Source of the DNA: Calothrix sp. 336/3
Lineage (GTDB): Bacteria; Cyanobacteriota; Cyanobacteriia; Cyanobacteriales; Nostocaceae
Direction of reading: 5' to 3'
DNA length: 64,000 nt
NCBI RefSeq assembly: GCF_000734895.2
Contig: NZ_CP011382.1
Coordinates: 5,806,700 to 5,870,699, forward strand
The position numbers and the translations under genes are program-made. Positions 29,048 through 37,862 of the stretch are shown here, piece by piece (position 1 is the stretch's first letter; each line of letters begins with the position of its first letter). The notes below the pieces were generated by a model. That model worked only from the letters and a program-made list of their open reading frames with translations, was not told the origin of the DNA and made no database searches.

Positions 29048-29689
29048 CTAGGGGTTACTATCAACGATGGGACTGATAAACACTGATGTAATTTCTTGGT
29101 AAGCTGCTTGACACTGTTGATAGTTATCTGCGGACATGGAGTGATTAGCAAAGCAAATTTGCTCATGGGTGGTAATTAGAGTTTCATAGGCTTGTACTAG
29201 TGTTGTTGATAACTGAAGCAACTGTAAGTATTCCCCATCCGTACGGCTATACTTGTGGCGTAGAATACCTGTATCATGGAGTCTTTGCAACATTGCCAAG
29301 TATAAACATCGACAAGCCTCATGGTAATTACCCTGGCGAGCATATTCCTGCGATCGCCCTAGCCAAGCATCCACAGGCAATTCCCTTTCACTAGCCTTTT
29401 TCTGGACTCCCGACTCATAACTATTCCCCTGCCACCAATCACTGATATAGGGGCTTAACCCTTGCCATAACTGCCATAATACCCAAGCAATACACAACCC
29501 CAACAGCAACCAACAGAAGAGCTTAAATAGAGACTCTACCCAGGGTGGAATCGACCATTCTGGAGTCGAAGAACTGGGAGTAGGGGAATTTTGGCGGAAA
29601 AATTTATACTCGAACCATTCTGTAACCTGTCGTTGCACCTGGGAGATTTGCCACCCCCAATTACTTTTCTCAAAAGAATTTGCAGACAT
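29048..29689 (-). CDS. DUF4129 domain membrane protein
   Basis: 213 residues. One membrane helix around residues 48-70 (LFKLFCWLLLGLCIAWVLWQLW), then a cytosolic domain with SQEYARQGNYHEACRCLYLAMLQRLHDTG and YSRTDGEYLQLL, the DUF4129 core, which resembles the C-terminal part of transglutaminase-associated membrane proteins. It is the first gene of the DUF4129-DUF4350 pair; the family is associated with MoxR-type modules, but its biochemical role is unknown. Confidence 0.85.
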   Translation of the reverse strand: MSANSFEKSNWGWQISQVQRQVTEWFEYKFFRQNSPTPSSSTPEWSIPPWVESLFKLFCWLLLGLCIAWVLWQLWQGLSPYISDWWQGNSYESGVQKKASERELPVDAWLGRSQEYARQGNYHEACRCLYLAMLQRLHDTGILRHKYSRTDGEYLQLLQLSTTLVQAYETLITTHEQICFANHSMSADNYQQCQAAYQEITSVFISPIVDSNP

Positions 29690-29996
29690 AGTTTAAAAAT
29701 TAGAAAATAAACCCCAGAAAATCTTGATTATTAAAAATCATGGTAATTATGAGAATAGCTCTAGCCCCCTTGGGAGCAGGACTGAAGGTATCCTAAGTAA
29801 CAATATAGCTAAGTATTCAAGAGTAAATGGCATAATGAAAAAAGATTTTTGACTTTTGTCTTTCCAAAGTTAACTTTTGTGCCATTTGCCATGTAGTTTA
29901 TCATTTACGAATACAAAGATAACTGATGAATAGTATTCATGAGTATCATTTTCAATCCCCATCTAAAATACAACCAAGATTATATCCAATTTTGAA
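29690..29996. other. Spacer between divergent DUF4129 and NADAR genes
   Basis: About 307 bp, AT-rich, containing both promoters. No small gene, repeat or RNA structure was recognised. Confidence 0.45.
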
Positions 29997-30482
29997 ATGA
30001 CTATTTACTTCTATAAAGCTTGGCAACCCTACGGTTGTTTTTCTAATTTTTCCTATCATGGTATCAAAATGCAAGATACCTATTGGAGTACCGTAGAACA
30101 TTATTACCAAGCGCAAAAGTTTGTCGGTACAAAGGATGCCGCTATTATACCTGTGATTCGCGTCGCAGAAACCCCAGAACAGGCAGCAGCATTGGGACGT
30201 TGTAGCGATCGCCAAGTACGTTCAGACTGGGAAAAAGTGAAAACAGATGTGATGTACCAAGCTGTTTTTGCTAAGTTTATTCACCATAAAGATATTCAGG
30301 AAATACTTTGTAATACAGGTGATGAGTTGTTAATAGAAAATTCTCCAGTAGACTATTTTTGGGGTTGTGGTGCTAACCAAACAGGAGAAAACCAATTAGG
30401 TAAAATTCTCATGAGAGTCCGAACAGAAATTTTCCACCTGATGCAAATAGACACCTACCGTAGCACCTCTCTATATTCCTAG
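29997..30482 (+). CDS. NADAR/YbiA-family N-glycosidase-like protein
   Basis: 161 residues. Conserved segments: YGCFSNFSYHGI, WSTVEHYYQAQKF, RVAETPEQAAALGR, RSDWEKVKTDVMYQAVFAKF, LIENSPVDYFWGCG and GENQLGKILMRVRTEI. These are the hallmarks of the NADAR superfamily (YbiA, RibX), whose members remove reactive riboflavin-pathway intermediates and in some systems reverse guanine ADP-ribosylation during phage defence. The catalytic Glu in TVEHYYQ and Trp/Asp-rich loops are present. It is free-standing: no DarT, riboflavin gene or macrodomain is adjacent. Broad family call is firm, the exact role open. Confidence 0.9.
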   Translation: MTIYFYKAWQPYGCFSNFSYHGIKMQDTYWSTVEHYYQAQKFVGTKDAAIIPVIRVAETPEQAAALGRCSDRQVRSDWEKVKTDVMYQAVFAKFIHHKDIQEILCNTGDELLIENSPVDYFWGCGANQTGENQLGKILMRVRTEIFHLMQIDTYRSTSLYS

Positions 30483-30699
30483 AATCCTTCTTTAGTTCCA
30501 TTTTTCTAGTCATATAAATAGTGAGGAATACCCAAATAAAAATGATATTTTTTCTCAGAAGCTTAGTTGATTGACGTATATCAGAATCCATAAAAAAGCT
30601 ATTAGCTCTCACTTGATCAGCTTTTAGCTCTTTCATCTTCCCTACTCCCTTTTTTCAAGCTAGGGTAGGGGAGCATCAATTCTTGGCACAATTTTATTA

Positions 30700-33228
30700 T
30701 TAAGCAACAATAATTCTCCACAGACTCAAACCTAAACCTATTATCCCTAGGTGCTGCCAAACTAAGCTTCTAATTGGTTGACGGGCAATTTTTTGCGTCA
30801 GAATCATCGATAAAAGGACAGCAAAAATTAAAGTAGTTCCCTGTAAAAAGCTAATCACCGCAGGATGAGCTACTAAGGTAGGCAATTTGTCCCCATTTAA
30901 ACCAAAGGTAGTAAAGGTGACAGGTAAAATCCGCCCTCCTTCCCCCAATCCCAAACGTAAATAATGAGCTAAATTTGCACCTAGAACTAAGGGTAAATAC
31001 CCATAGGCTAGTTCAATAAATTGTTTGGGTTTGCGCCCAAAATTCATCCAGTACATGAGAGCGTAGACAATCAGGATGGGGATAATTGGTACACAAAGCG
31101 CCAATAAAGATAATTCTAGGTGTGGTAAAAATTGCTGCAAGTCGAAGTTCAAGCCCAACCAAGATTGTATTTCCGGCAAGCGATGCAAATATACTCCACC
31201 GAGCATTAAAAATAACAAAGCGACTTCATAGCTGTGGGGAACATGGGTTGTCCAGAGTTCAATTCCAGGGGGACGGAGGTTAAATTCTACGGAGCGGTGG
31301 GGACAAGCTTTCAAGCAAGTCATGCACAGAACGCAATCTTTATTATCAGTTAACTGGGCAGGGTGAGAGTATAACGGACAACCATCGCTTGCCATTCCTT
31401 CTCCCTTCTGAGGACCACCTTTATAACACTGGTAGGTAGTACAGGTAGCGGAGCAAATCCCTTGTTGGGCGCGGAGTTCCGTCATTGATAGTTTCGCAAA
31501 TAAACCATTCATTCCCCCAATGGGGCAGAGATAACGACACCAAAAACGTCGCTCAAAGATAGTAGAAAAAATTACTGCTCCGGAGGTAATCAGTAGGAGT
31601 AAACAACCAGAAAGGTAGGCTGTATTTTCTAAATCCCAAAGTTCCTCCCAGAGGAAAATCAGGGCAAATAAACCAAAAAGAAACCACCCACCCCATTTTT
31701 CTGCTGCTTGTCGCTCCCATTTGCGCAGTTCTCTAGGAAATAATTTTAAAGAAATCTTCTGAGTAATTTCACCATATATCATGAATGGGCAAACAGCACA
31801 CCACACCCTACCCAGGAAAGGGAATAGGAAAAGAAAACCAGTCCACCACCAAGCCCAAAAGAAGTTTAAAACAAAGTTGCGATCGCGGGTTTGAGGTCCG
31901 AAAAATAGAACTGCGACAATAAAGGCAAAGGCAAAGGCTGTAAAACCATAGTTAATTCTATCTGGCCACCAGGGACTTCTGAGGAATTTTCGCAATCCTG
32001 GATATAAATTCAGCAAATTCACCCGAAATTGCTTTTTCTTCGTTTCTACTGACCAAAAAATTTCCTCTGTTAACTCCTTGGCTCCCCCAGCTTGCACGAT
32101 CGCCCTCTGGACTAAATTTTCTAACTCCTTCAAATTTCCGGGAAAGTCGTAGGATTGCAAGCGTCGTAGAGCTTCTGGTGTGACTTTTGGTTTAACGATT
32201 CCCCGTGCTAGGGAATACAAATTGATATAGTATTCTACCTGAGATTTAATATCTGTTTTTCGTACCCTGAGTGGCGGTACTTTGATCAGTTGATGTACAC
32301 ATTTTTCAATATTTTTGTCTGTTTTCTCGGCAACAATTAATATCCTTGCCAAACTCATTCTTTCCAAGGACACCATCTCTTCCTGGGAACGAGTCACAGG
32401 TTTATACTTGCTAGTTCTCAATAAATTTGCCAGAGCAGGGAGTAATTCTGGTGGAGTTTCTTGAATATTATTTAAAATTAGGGTTCCTTCCCCCAACCAC
32501 TCCAATAAACCCGGTTTACCCCCCACTCTGCCAAACAAGTCAGCACCACTGGTTTGCAAAATACTACAGTTGACTTTAATTATTGGTTCGTGACGCTGGG
32601 GAGAACCGAAATGAATTAAGGCAGCAATATTATCTTTTTCTAATCCTGGTTCCCCAAAAATCAATACTGAACCGCGATGACTGGCAGCTTGACGAATTTG
32701 TTCTCGTAATTTCACTGCATAACGACTACTACCGACAATTCCCCGCTTCGCTTTTGTGACAACATAGGGACGTAGAGCGATCGCCCTTTCCTGTTCATAG
32801 GTAAAAGCAGAGGTTAACTGAGCTAATTCCTGTACCAGTAAACGAGAGACAGCTTGGGCAATTTCGGGATATTGGGCAATTAATTCCTGGAACTTGTCTG
32901 CGGGAATCATCCACAAATGAGATTCGCTCAGGGTAGTAATCGTACATTGGGCAGACTCCCGTAGTAATAATTCTTGCAGATGAATTACTGCCCCCGGTAA
33001 AAAACCCCTTTCTAAACCTGAGTTTTGAGAGTTAACACAACCACTTTCTAACTGTCCCTGCAATAAAATATACAATCCATCCGGAACACTACCCTCCCGT
33101 ACCAAAATCGCATCAGCAGGTAAGGTTTTTTCCGTAATTACCTGGGCGATCGCCCCTAGCACCTGAGGAGATAAAATCCCTAAGGCAGTGCGTTCCTGTA
33201 ACCAAATCGCAATATCTGAAGATGTCAT
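30700..33228 (-). CDS. CNMP-binding, sigma-54-AAA-like and NapH-type Fe-S membrane fusion protein
   Basis: 842 residues. Residues about 15-140 are a cyclic-nucleotide-binding domain (LVREGSVPDGLYILLQGQLE, PGAVI). Residues about 165-390 match the AAA domain of sigma-54 activators (final PPLRVRKTDI, FPGNLKELENLVQRAI), but Walker A is changed to GEPGLEKD, the GAFTGA loop is missing and Walker B reads LILNN instead of LFLDE. The C-terminal half has about eight membrane helices with WCAVCPF, WCRYLCPIGG, further cysteines and CVLCMTCLKACP, the NapH/NosR-like ferredoxin part. Cyanobacteria lack sigma-54, so the AAA part is probably a structural or sensory relic. Redox sensing or electron transfer at the membrane is inferred. 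Confidence 0.87.
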   Translation of the reverse strand: MTSSDIAIWLQERTALGILSPQVLGAIAQVITEKTLPADAILVREGSVPDGLYILLQGQLESGCVNSQNSGLERGFLPGAVIHLQELLLRESAQCTITTLSESHLWMIPADKFQELIAQYPEIAQAVSRLLVQELAQLTSAFTYEQERAIALRPYVVTKAKRGIVGSSRYAVKLREQIRQAASHRGSVLIFGEPGLEKDNIAALIHFGSPQRHEPIIKVNCSILQTSGADLFGRVGGKPGLLEWLGEGTLILNNIQETPPELLPALANLLRTSKYKPVTRSQEEMVSLERMSLARILIVAEKTDKNIEKCVHQLIKVPPLRVRKTDIKSQVEYYINLYSLARGIVKPKVTPEALRRLQSYDFPGNLKELENLVQRAIVQAGGAKELTEEIFWSVETKKKQFRVNLLNLYPGLRKFLRSPWWPDRINYGFTAFAFAFIVAVLFFGPQTRDRNFVLNFFWAWWWTGFLFLFPFLGRVWCAVCPFMIYGEITQKISLKLFPRELRKWERQAAEKWGGWFLFGLFALIFLWEELWDLENTAYLSGCLLLLITSGAVIFSTIFERRFWCRYLCPIGGMNGLFAKLSMTELRAQQGICSATCTTYQCYKGGPQKGEGMASDGCPLYSHPAQLTDNKDCVLCMTCLKACPHRSVEFNLRPPGIELWTTHVPHSYEVALLFLMLGGVYLHRLPEIQSWLGLNFDLQQFLPHLELSLLALCVPIIPILIVYALMYWMNFGRKPKQFIELAYGYLPLVLGANLAHYLRLGLGEGGRILPVTFTTFGLNGDKLPTLVAHPAVISFLQGTTLIFAVLLSMILTQKIARQPIRSLVWQHLGIIGLGLSLWRIIVA

Positions 33229-34047
33229 GATGGTGGGTTGCTCCGCACCGCCGACTGTATAGACAAATTATCCCGTGAATTGTCACCTAATTGATAATTT
33301 TCAAATGGCAATCGCCAGCAAGTAAGTAATGAGTAATGAGTAATGAGTAGTTTGTAGGATGGTTTAGCGGTAGCGTAACCTATGGGGGCGTTAGATTTCA
33401 GACTTCAACCGAACCTACCACAGCTTATATTTGAATTCCACCCGGTTACTTACTATCAAAAATAGGAAATAAACCACTGATGGGTGTAGATTCAGATAAT
33501 CTCTGAGATATTTAGGGTGAATTATCCTGTTAGTGGCGTTTTTCCTGCGTAATAGTTGGAGTTTGGGAAAGTTTTGCCCAAATTTTGTCTTCCATGACAG
33601 TGATAGTAGTTTTCCCAACTCGTCACAATGGGGTAAGTTCCCTCACAGATAACCTTGCTGCCAAGTCTACAAGCCTAAAAGCTATGTAGTAAAATGCTTG
33701 CAGAAGTAGGGAAAGGAAAAGTAAAGGAAATGTTTCAAACTTGAACTTTTCAACCTGGCAGATTCTCCAACCATCAGCCAGAATCTCTTTTCCCCCAGGT
33801 ATCCTGATTGGCAAGGTTTGGCATCAACCACATTTTGTCTGCACAGAGCGCCACTTCCCAGTAAATTCCGCTATGATTGGTCTACAAATTCGCTCTCCAA
33901 AGCTGATAGGTAATAGTCACCACTTTTTACCGACAAAATTACCCAGCAAAAAGTACCCAGCACACAACACCCGACCAACTCTTTGACTAATTTCCACCTT
34001 GGAGGGGTACAATAAATGCCGATTGTCTTCCAAACATTAAAAGCTTC
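33229..34047. other. Spacer cNMP-fusion gene / efp
   Basis: About 820 bp between divergent genes. It contains a short tandem heptamer array at 33324-33350; the rest is unremarkable. Reading frames of 60-80 codons occur on both strands but overlap each other and have no recognisable composition or ribosome binding site; I do not call them. Confidence 0.5.
33324..33350. repeat. Heptanucleotide tandem repeat (TAATGAG)n
   Basis: Three to four copies of TAATGAG in direct array. Short tandemly repeated heptamers are frequent in intergenic DNA of heterocyst-forming cyanobacteria. A larger array of the reverse-complement type lies at 53985-54060. Confidence 0.75.
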
Positions 34048-34605
34048 ATGATCTCCAGTAACGACTTTCGACCTGGTGTTTCGATTGTATTAGATGGTTC
34101 TGTGTGGCGGGTAGTGGAATTCCTCCACGTTAAGCCAGGTAAGGGTTCCGCCTTCGTCAGAACTAAATTAAAAAATGCCCAGACTGGTGGTGTTGTAGAA
34201 AGAACATTCCGAGCAGGTGAAACTGTACCCCAAGCTACTCTGGAAAAAAGTACGATGCAACATACCTATAAAGAGGGCGATGATTACGTCTTTATGGATA
34301 TGGAAACCTACGAAGAAGGTAGACTGAGTGCTGCCCAGATTGGCGATCGCGTCAAATATCTTAAAGAAGGTATGGAAGTGAACGTTGTGCGCTGGGGCGA
34401 CCAAGTTATGGAAGTAGAATTACCTAATTCAGTAGTTCTAGAAATTACACAAACTGACCCTGGTGTCAAAGGTGATACGGCAACAGGTGGCACTAAACCA
34501 GCAACTGTAGAAACTGGTGCAACTGTCATGGTTCCCCTATTTATTTCCCAAGGTGAACGGATTCGTATCGACACCCGTGATGACAAATATTTGGGCAGGG
34601 AGTAG
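34048..34605 (+). CDS. efp: Elongation factor P
   Basis: 185 residues, the normal EF-P length. MISSNDFRPGVSIVLDGSVWRVVEFLHVKPGKGSAFVRTKLKN is the KOW-like domain I with the modification loop; the tip residue is Arg32/Lys in KPGKGSAF as in cyanobacterial EF-P. VMEVELPNSVVLEITQTDPGVKGDTA begins OB domain III, ending RIRIDTRDDKYLGRE. It relieves ribosome stalling at polyproline. It is followed by a clear intrinsic terminator, then accB, so efp is probably transcribed on its own. Confidence 0.97.
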   Translation: MISSNDFRPGVSIVLDGSVWRVVEFLHVKPGKGSAFVRTKLKNAQTGGVVERTFRAGETVPQATLEKSTMQHTYKEGDDYVFMDMETYEEGRLSAAQIGDRVKYLKEGMEVNVVRWGDQVMEVELPNSVVLEITQTDPGVKGDTATGGTKPATVETGATVMVPLFISQGERIRIDTRDDKYLGRE

Positions 34606-34626
34606 CTGAGTAATTCGCTGATAAAG

Positions 34627-34652
34627 ATGGAAATCCCCTATTTCCATTTTTT
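34627..34652 (+). terminator. Intrinsic terminator of efp
   Basis: ATGGAAAT (34627-34634), 5-nt CCCCT loop, ATTTCCAT (34640-34647), followed by five more T. An exact 8-bp stem with a U-tract 20 bp after the efp stop. Confidence 0.85.
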
Positions 34653-34795
34653 CAGTCATTTTATTCTCCTGCCAGTGCTGTGATGCGGAAGGCAAATTCC
34701 AGGATGATATTTGAATTTCCGCTTTGCTGTACTGAATTTAAGATTCTACTTTACCCAAACGCCTATTAACGATTGTTATAGAGGTAATAAAAGCA

Positions 34796-35317
34796 GTGGC
34801 ATTGGATTTTAAAGAAATTCGGGAATTATTAGCGGCGATCGCCCAAACCGATATTACAGAAGTTATTCTCAAAAGCGACGAATTTGAGATTACAGTCCGT
34901 AAGGCTGTAAATCTGCCAGCACAAATCTTACCTATGGCTGCAACCAGTTTACCAGTTATCCCCGCAGCCCCTTCCCCCGTCGCCGTCAGCAATCCCGAAA
35001 CCCCACGCCCCCCAGAACCAACCACAAATGGAGGTGGGCAATCTCCCAGCGCTCCCTCACCCATCGAACAGAAAAAATATGTTGATGTCACCTCCCCAAT
35101 GGTAGGGACTTTCTACCGCGCACCAGCACCAGGAGAATCAGCCTTTGCAGAAGTTGGCGATCGCGTCCGTTCTAACCAAACGGTATGTATCATTGAAGCC
35201 ATGAAACTGATGAATGAAATTGAAGCTGAAGTATCTGGACAGATAGTGGAAATACTCGCCCAAAATGGTGAACCTGTAGAATATGGTCAAGTTTTGATGC
35301 GAATAAACCCTGATTAA
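34796..35317 (+). CDS. accB: Biotin carboxyl carrier protein of acetyl-CoA carboxylase
   Basis: 173 residues with a GTG start (GAGG ribosome binding site 11-14 bp upstream). The N-terminal helical part FKEIRELLAAIAQTDITEVILKSDEFEITV is the BCCP anchor, a Pro/Ala/Ser-rich linker follows, and the biotinyl domain ends the protein with TSPMVGTFYRAPAPGESAF and the biotin lysine in IEAMKLMNEIEAE. It carries carboxyl-biotin between AccC and AccAD in fatty-acid synthesis. accC is not adjacent, as is usual in cyanobacteria. The next gene, an ArsR family regulator, starts about 25 bp later. Confidence 0.97.
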   Translation: MALDFKEIRELLAAIAQTDITEVILKSDEFEITVRKAVNLPAQILPMAATSLPVIPAAPSPVAVSNPETPRPPEPTTNGGGQSPSAPSPIEQKKYVDVTSPMVGTFYRAPAPGESAFAEVGDRVRSNQTVCIIEAMKLMNEIEAEVSGQIVEILAQNGEPVEYGQVLMRINPD

Positions 35318-35343
35318 GTATTAATCTATATAACGAATGATCA

Positions 35344-35733
35344 TTGTCAAATTTGTTTAGTCCAGTTCTTGCGGGTCAAACAGTAATGAAACAAATGTTG
35401 CCTGTACCGCCAGAAGTCGTGCAACAAGTAGCTGAGTATTTCAGCTTACTCAGTGAACCAATGCGTTTACGACTGTTGCATCTGCTGCGGGATGATGAAA
35501 AATGCGTACAAGAGTTGGTAGAGGCAACCCAGACATCTCAAGCCAATGTCTCTAAACACCTCAAGGTAATGTGGCAAGCGGGAATTCTCAGCCGCCGCAG
35601 CGAGGGAACCTGTGCCTACTACCGTGTGGAAGACGACATGATTTTTGAGTTATGTAACCGGGTTTGCGATCGCCTAGCTAACAGGCTAGAACAGCAAGCC
35701 CGGAATTTTCGTGTTTTGAATACAACTAAGTAG
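35344..35733 (+). CDS. ArsR-family transcriptional regulator
   Basis: 129 residues. Winged-helix HTH in VVQQVAEYFSLLSEPMRLRLLHLLRDDEKCVQELVEATQTSQANVSKHLKVMWQAGILSRRSEGTCAYYRVEDD, an unmistakable ArsR/SmtB fold. The classic metal-binding ELCVCDL is replaced by EKCVQELV, with one Cys, so the effector is not obvious. The start codon is a TTG at 35344; an in-frame ATG at 35386 directly precedes the conserved core and is an alternative. It follows accB by about 27 bp, so could be co-transcribed with it. Confidence 0.87.
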   Translation: MSNLFSPVLAGQTVMKQMLPVPPEVVQQVAEYFSLLSEPMRLRLLHLLRDDEKCVQELVEATQTSQANVSKHLKVMWQAGILSRRSEGTCAYYRVEDDMIFELCNRVCDRLANRLEQQARNFRVLNTTK

Positions 35734-35951
35734 CAATCCCTCGGTAGTAAGTAATATGCAAATATTTACGACTATGCAACCAGCTACTTTCTGGTAAATC
35801 AGGGAGGGATACGGGTTATAAAGGAAAATTACTATGGAGCGTCTGTTGAGTCGTTACTCTTACAGAGAACCCACATAGTATTCCTGAACTCCCCAATTCC
35901 CAATTCCCATTTTTATCAATTTTTCCAAACACGATTCATCACGGTTAAGAC

Positions 35952-36542
35952 CTAAAGTTGATAATTCTTATCAAAACTTGCTCTGGTTAAAGGTTGTTCC
36001 AACTCCAATCCTTCTCCACCCAAAACATCTAATTGTTTGCCATTAACCTCAATAAATACCTTACCTGTAGGGTTAGTTGCTGTTGCTGTGTAAACTACCT
36101 GTCCTAAACGTCCAATCATCGAAGCGCTACCACCACCACTGGTGTACTCGGTTGATAGATTCACATGGACACCATCACTCTTTACCTTTAAACCCAATAA
36201 TTTGGTTCCCTGGGGAATAGTACTAGAGTTAGTTCCTTCCGTCGGACCGGCTAGCAAAGTATCAAAGGCGGCAGCTAACACCTGCTGCCCATCATCCTTC
36301 GCAACTTTTACCTTAATTGCCTGGGGTACTAATTTAAAACTTTTATCCGTAGCTTGTAACCAATAAATCTCTGCCGACTTTTCAATTGATGGGGTTCCAT
36401 TGGGTTGTTCTATCCCTGTTCCCGGCGTATTTTGGGGAGAATTCCAAGCATACCAAGCTACACCACCACTCACCGCCACCACAGCAGCGGCGATCGCAGC
36501 AATCACACCAGACGAAATCCGATTTGAACCTTCTTGTTTCAT
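35952..36542 (-). CDS. GerMN domain protein, membrane-anchored
   Basis: 196 residues. Signal-anchor helix at residues 12-32 (GVIAAIAAAVVAVSGGVAWYAW), a spacer rich in Pro/Asn/Gly, then a GerMN domain: YWLQATDKSFKLVPQAIKV, AAFDTLLAGPTEG, IPQGTKLLGLKVKSDGVHVNLS and SMIGRLGQVVYTATATNP. The family occurs in sporulation proteins of Firmicutes and in cell-envelope proteins of cyanobacteria; a role at the cytoplasmic membrane or cell wall is inferred. It is a single gene; its 5' end is 390 bp from the next minus-strand gene. Confidence 0.87.
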   Translation of the reverse strand: MKQEGSNRISSGVIAAIAAAVVAVSGGVAWYAWNSPQNTPGTGIEQPNGTPSIEKSAEIYWLQATDKSFKLVPQAIKVKVAKDDGQQVLAAAFDTLLAGPTEGTNSSTIPQGTKLLGLKVKSDGVHVNLSTEYTSGGGSASMIGRLGQVVYTATATNPTGKVFIEVNGKQLDVLGGEGLELEQPLTRASFDKNYQL

Positions 36543-36931
36543 ATAACGAACCTTCCTAAAATTCTCAAAATAGAATAATCACTATCAAATTTAGTAGATA
36601 AAACCTGGGAAGTAATTCTCAGTAACCAGCTTTGTTGAGAAATGTTTTCTGCTCACTGAATTTTCAGACCTAGGTCTATTCTCACAGAATCATTAGCTGA
36701 CAGCAATTTGCACAATGTATCGGAAAATAAATCCATACTAATTTGCGCTACAGAGGGATTCTCTGTTACCCAGCCCATATTCAACATGGCATTACCTTAA
36801 TTCTTTATTCCTGCTTATTTCCCGTAAATCGGTATAATATTCAGATTCCAATAAATTGTCTAACAAAAAATTCTATTCCACCCCAAATTCAATACAATTT
36901 ATCTCATAAAATCTATAACTCATGACGTTAT
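36543..36931. other. Spacer GerMN / DUF2993 gene
   Basis: About 390 bp between two same-strand genes, AT-rich, no supported ORF, tRNA or repeat. Presumably holds the GerMN promoter. Confidence 0.45.
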
Positions 36932-37735
36932 CTAAGAATCTGAAGTTTCCCAAAATTGAGATGTCGGTTCAATCCGTATAAAAATTGCTACTTCTAACGC
37001 TTTTGGCTGCATTTCTAATTTCAGAATTCTCAGAGTTAGCCCACCCGCATCTAAATGACCTAGGTCTAATCTTTGGTTAATATTTTTAACAACTAAGTTA
37101 ACAAATTGTGACGGAACCTGTTGACCACCAACAAATATGACAGGCTCAATCAATTTTAACTGTCTACCACGAACTATACCCAATCCCGAAGATATTTTTA
37201 TCGGCAAAGGCTGTTGATTGTTTTGTGCCAATTCACCCTGAAACTCAAAACGATTATTCTCAGAAAAAATTATTTTGGGATGCTGTAAATTAATACCAGG
37301 TGACTGCAAGTTATTATTACCACTTCCCAAGGAGGTAAATTTTTGTAATCTAGAGGTAAATGTCGGCGATTGCAAAAATTTATTGACATCTTCTGGGGTT
37401 AAAACTAATCGTACACCTGCCTGTATTGGTTGTTGGAATTGGGGGCGCTTCTGATTAAAACGACGTAAATTCAAGACAATTTCATCGGTCTCTAACTCTA
37501 AAAGAGAAATCCGAATATCCTGCTTTTTCAATTGCAATGAACGTCCCGCAATCCGTAACTTTGTCACCTTCCCTTGCAATAATCCATGGGTAGGAGCATT
37601 ATCAACACGTACTAGTAATTCCCCTTCTGGGGTCAATTGAGAACGAATGGCTTTTTCTGCGGTACGTTCCACGATTAGCCCCGCAGGGGTGAAAATACCC
37701 AGTAAACTGGAAAGAAAAATTGTCAGAAATTCCAT
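36932..37735 (-). CDS. DUF2993 (LmeA-type) protein
   Basis: 267 residues. N-terminal hydrophobic start (MEFLTIFLSSLLGIFTPAGLIVERTAEKAIRSQL) and a DUF2993 beta-rich body: LLQGKVTKLRIAGRSLQLKKQDIRISLLELETDEIVLNLR, VRLVLTPEDVNKFLQS. The family includes the mycobacterial LmeA of lipoglycan maturation; in cyanobacteria it is widely conserved but without a defined role. It is predicted to be exported or membrane-attached. Divergent from the alpha/beta hydrolase gene 127 bp away. Confidence 0.85.
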   Translation of the reverse strand: MEFLTIFLSSLLGIFTPAGLIVERTAEKAIRSQLTPEGELLVRVDNAPTHGLLQGKVTKLRIAGRSLQLKKQDIRISLLELETDEIVLNLRRFNQKRPQFQQPIQAGVRLVLTPEDVNKFLQSPTFTSRLQKFTSLGSGNNNLQSPGINLQHPKIIFSENNRFEFQGELAQNNQQPLPIKISSGLGIVRGRQLKLIEPVIFVGGQQVPSQFVNLVVKNINQRLDLGHLDAGGLTLRILKLEMQPKALEVAIFIRIEPTSQFWETSDS

Positions 37736-37862
37736 GAAAGTAAAAATTTCAACATCGGAATGCCCCTAAATTTACCAGAGAAGTTGGAAATAGGTAAGAA
37801 TTATTTCCCCTTGAACTCCCTAATCCCTTAAGCTTTTAACCCTTTAACCCCTTATCTGTCCA

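Noticed and set aside
33415..33986. Small frames in the cNMP-fusion/efp spacer
   Set aside because: They overlap each other on opposite strands, lack ribosome binding sites and show no recognisable domain.
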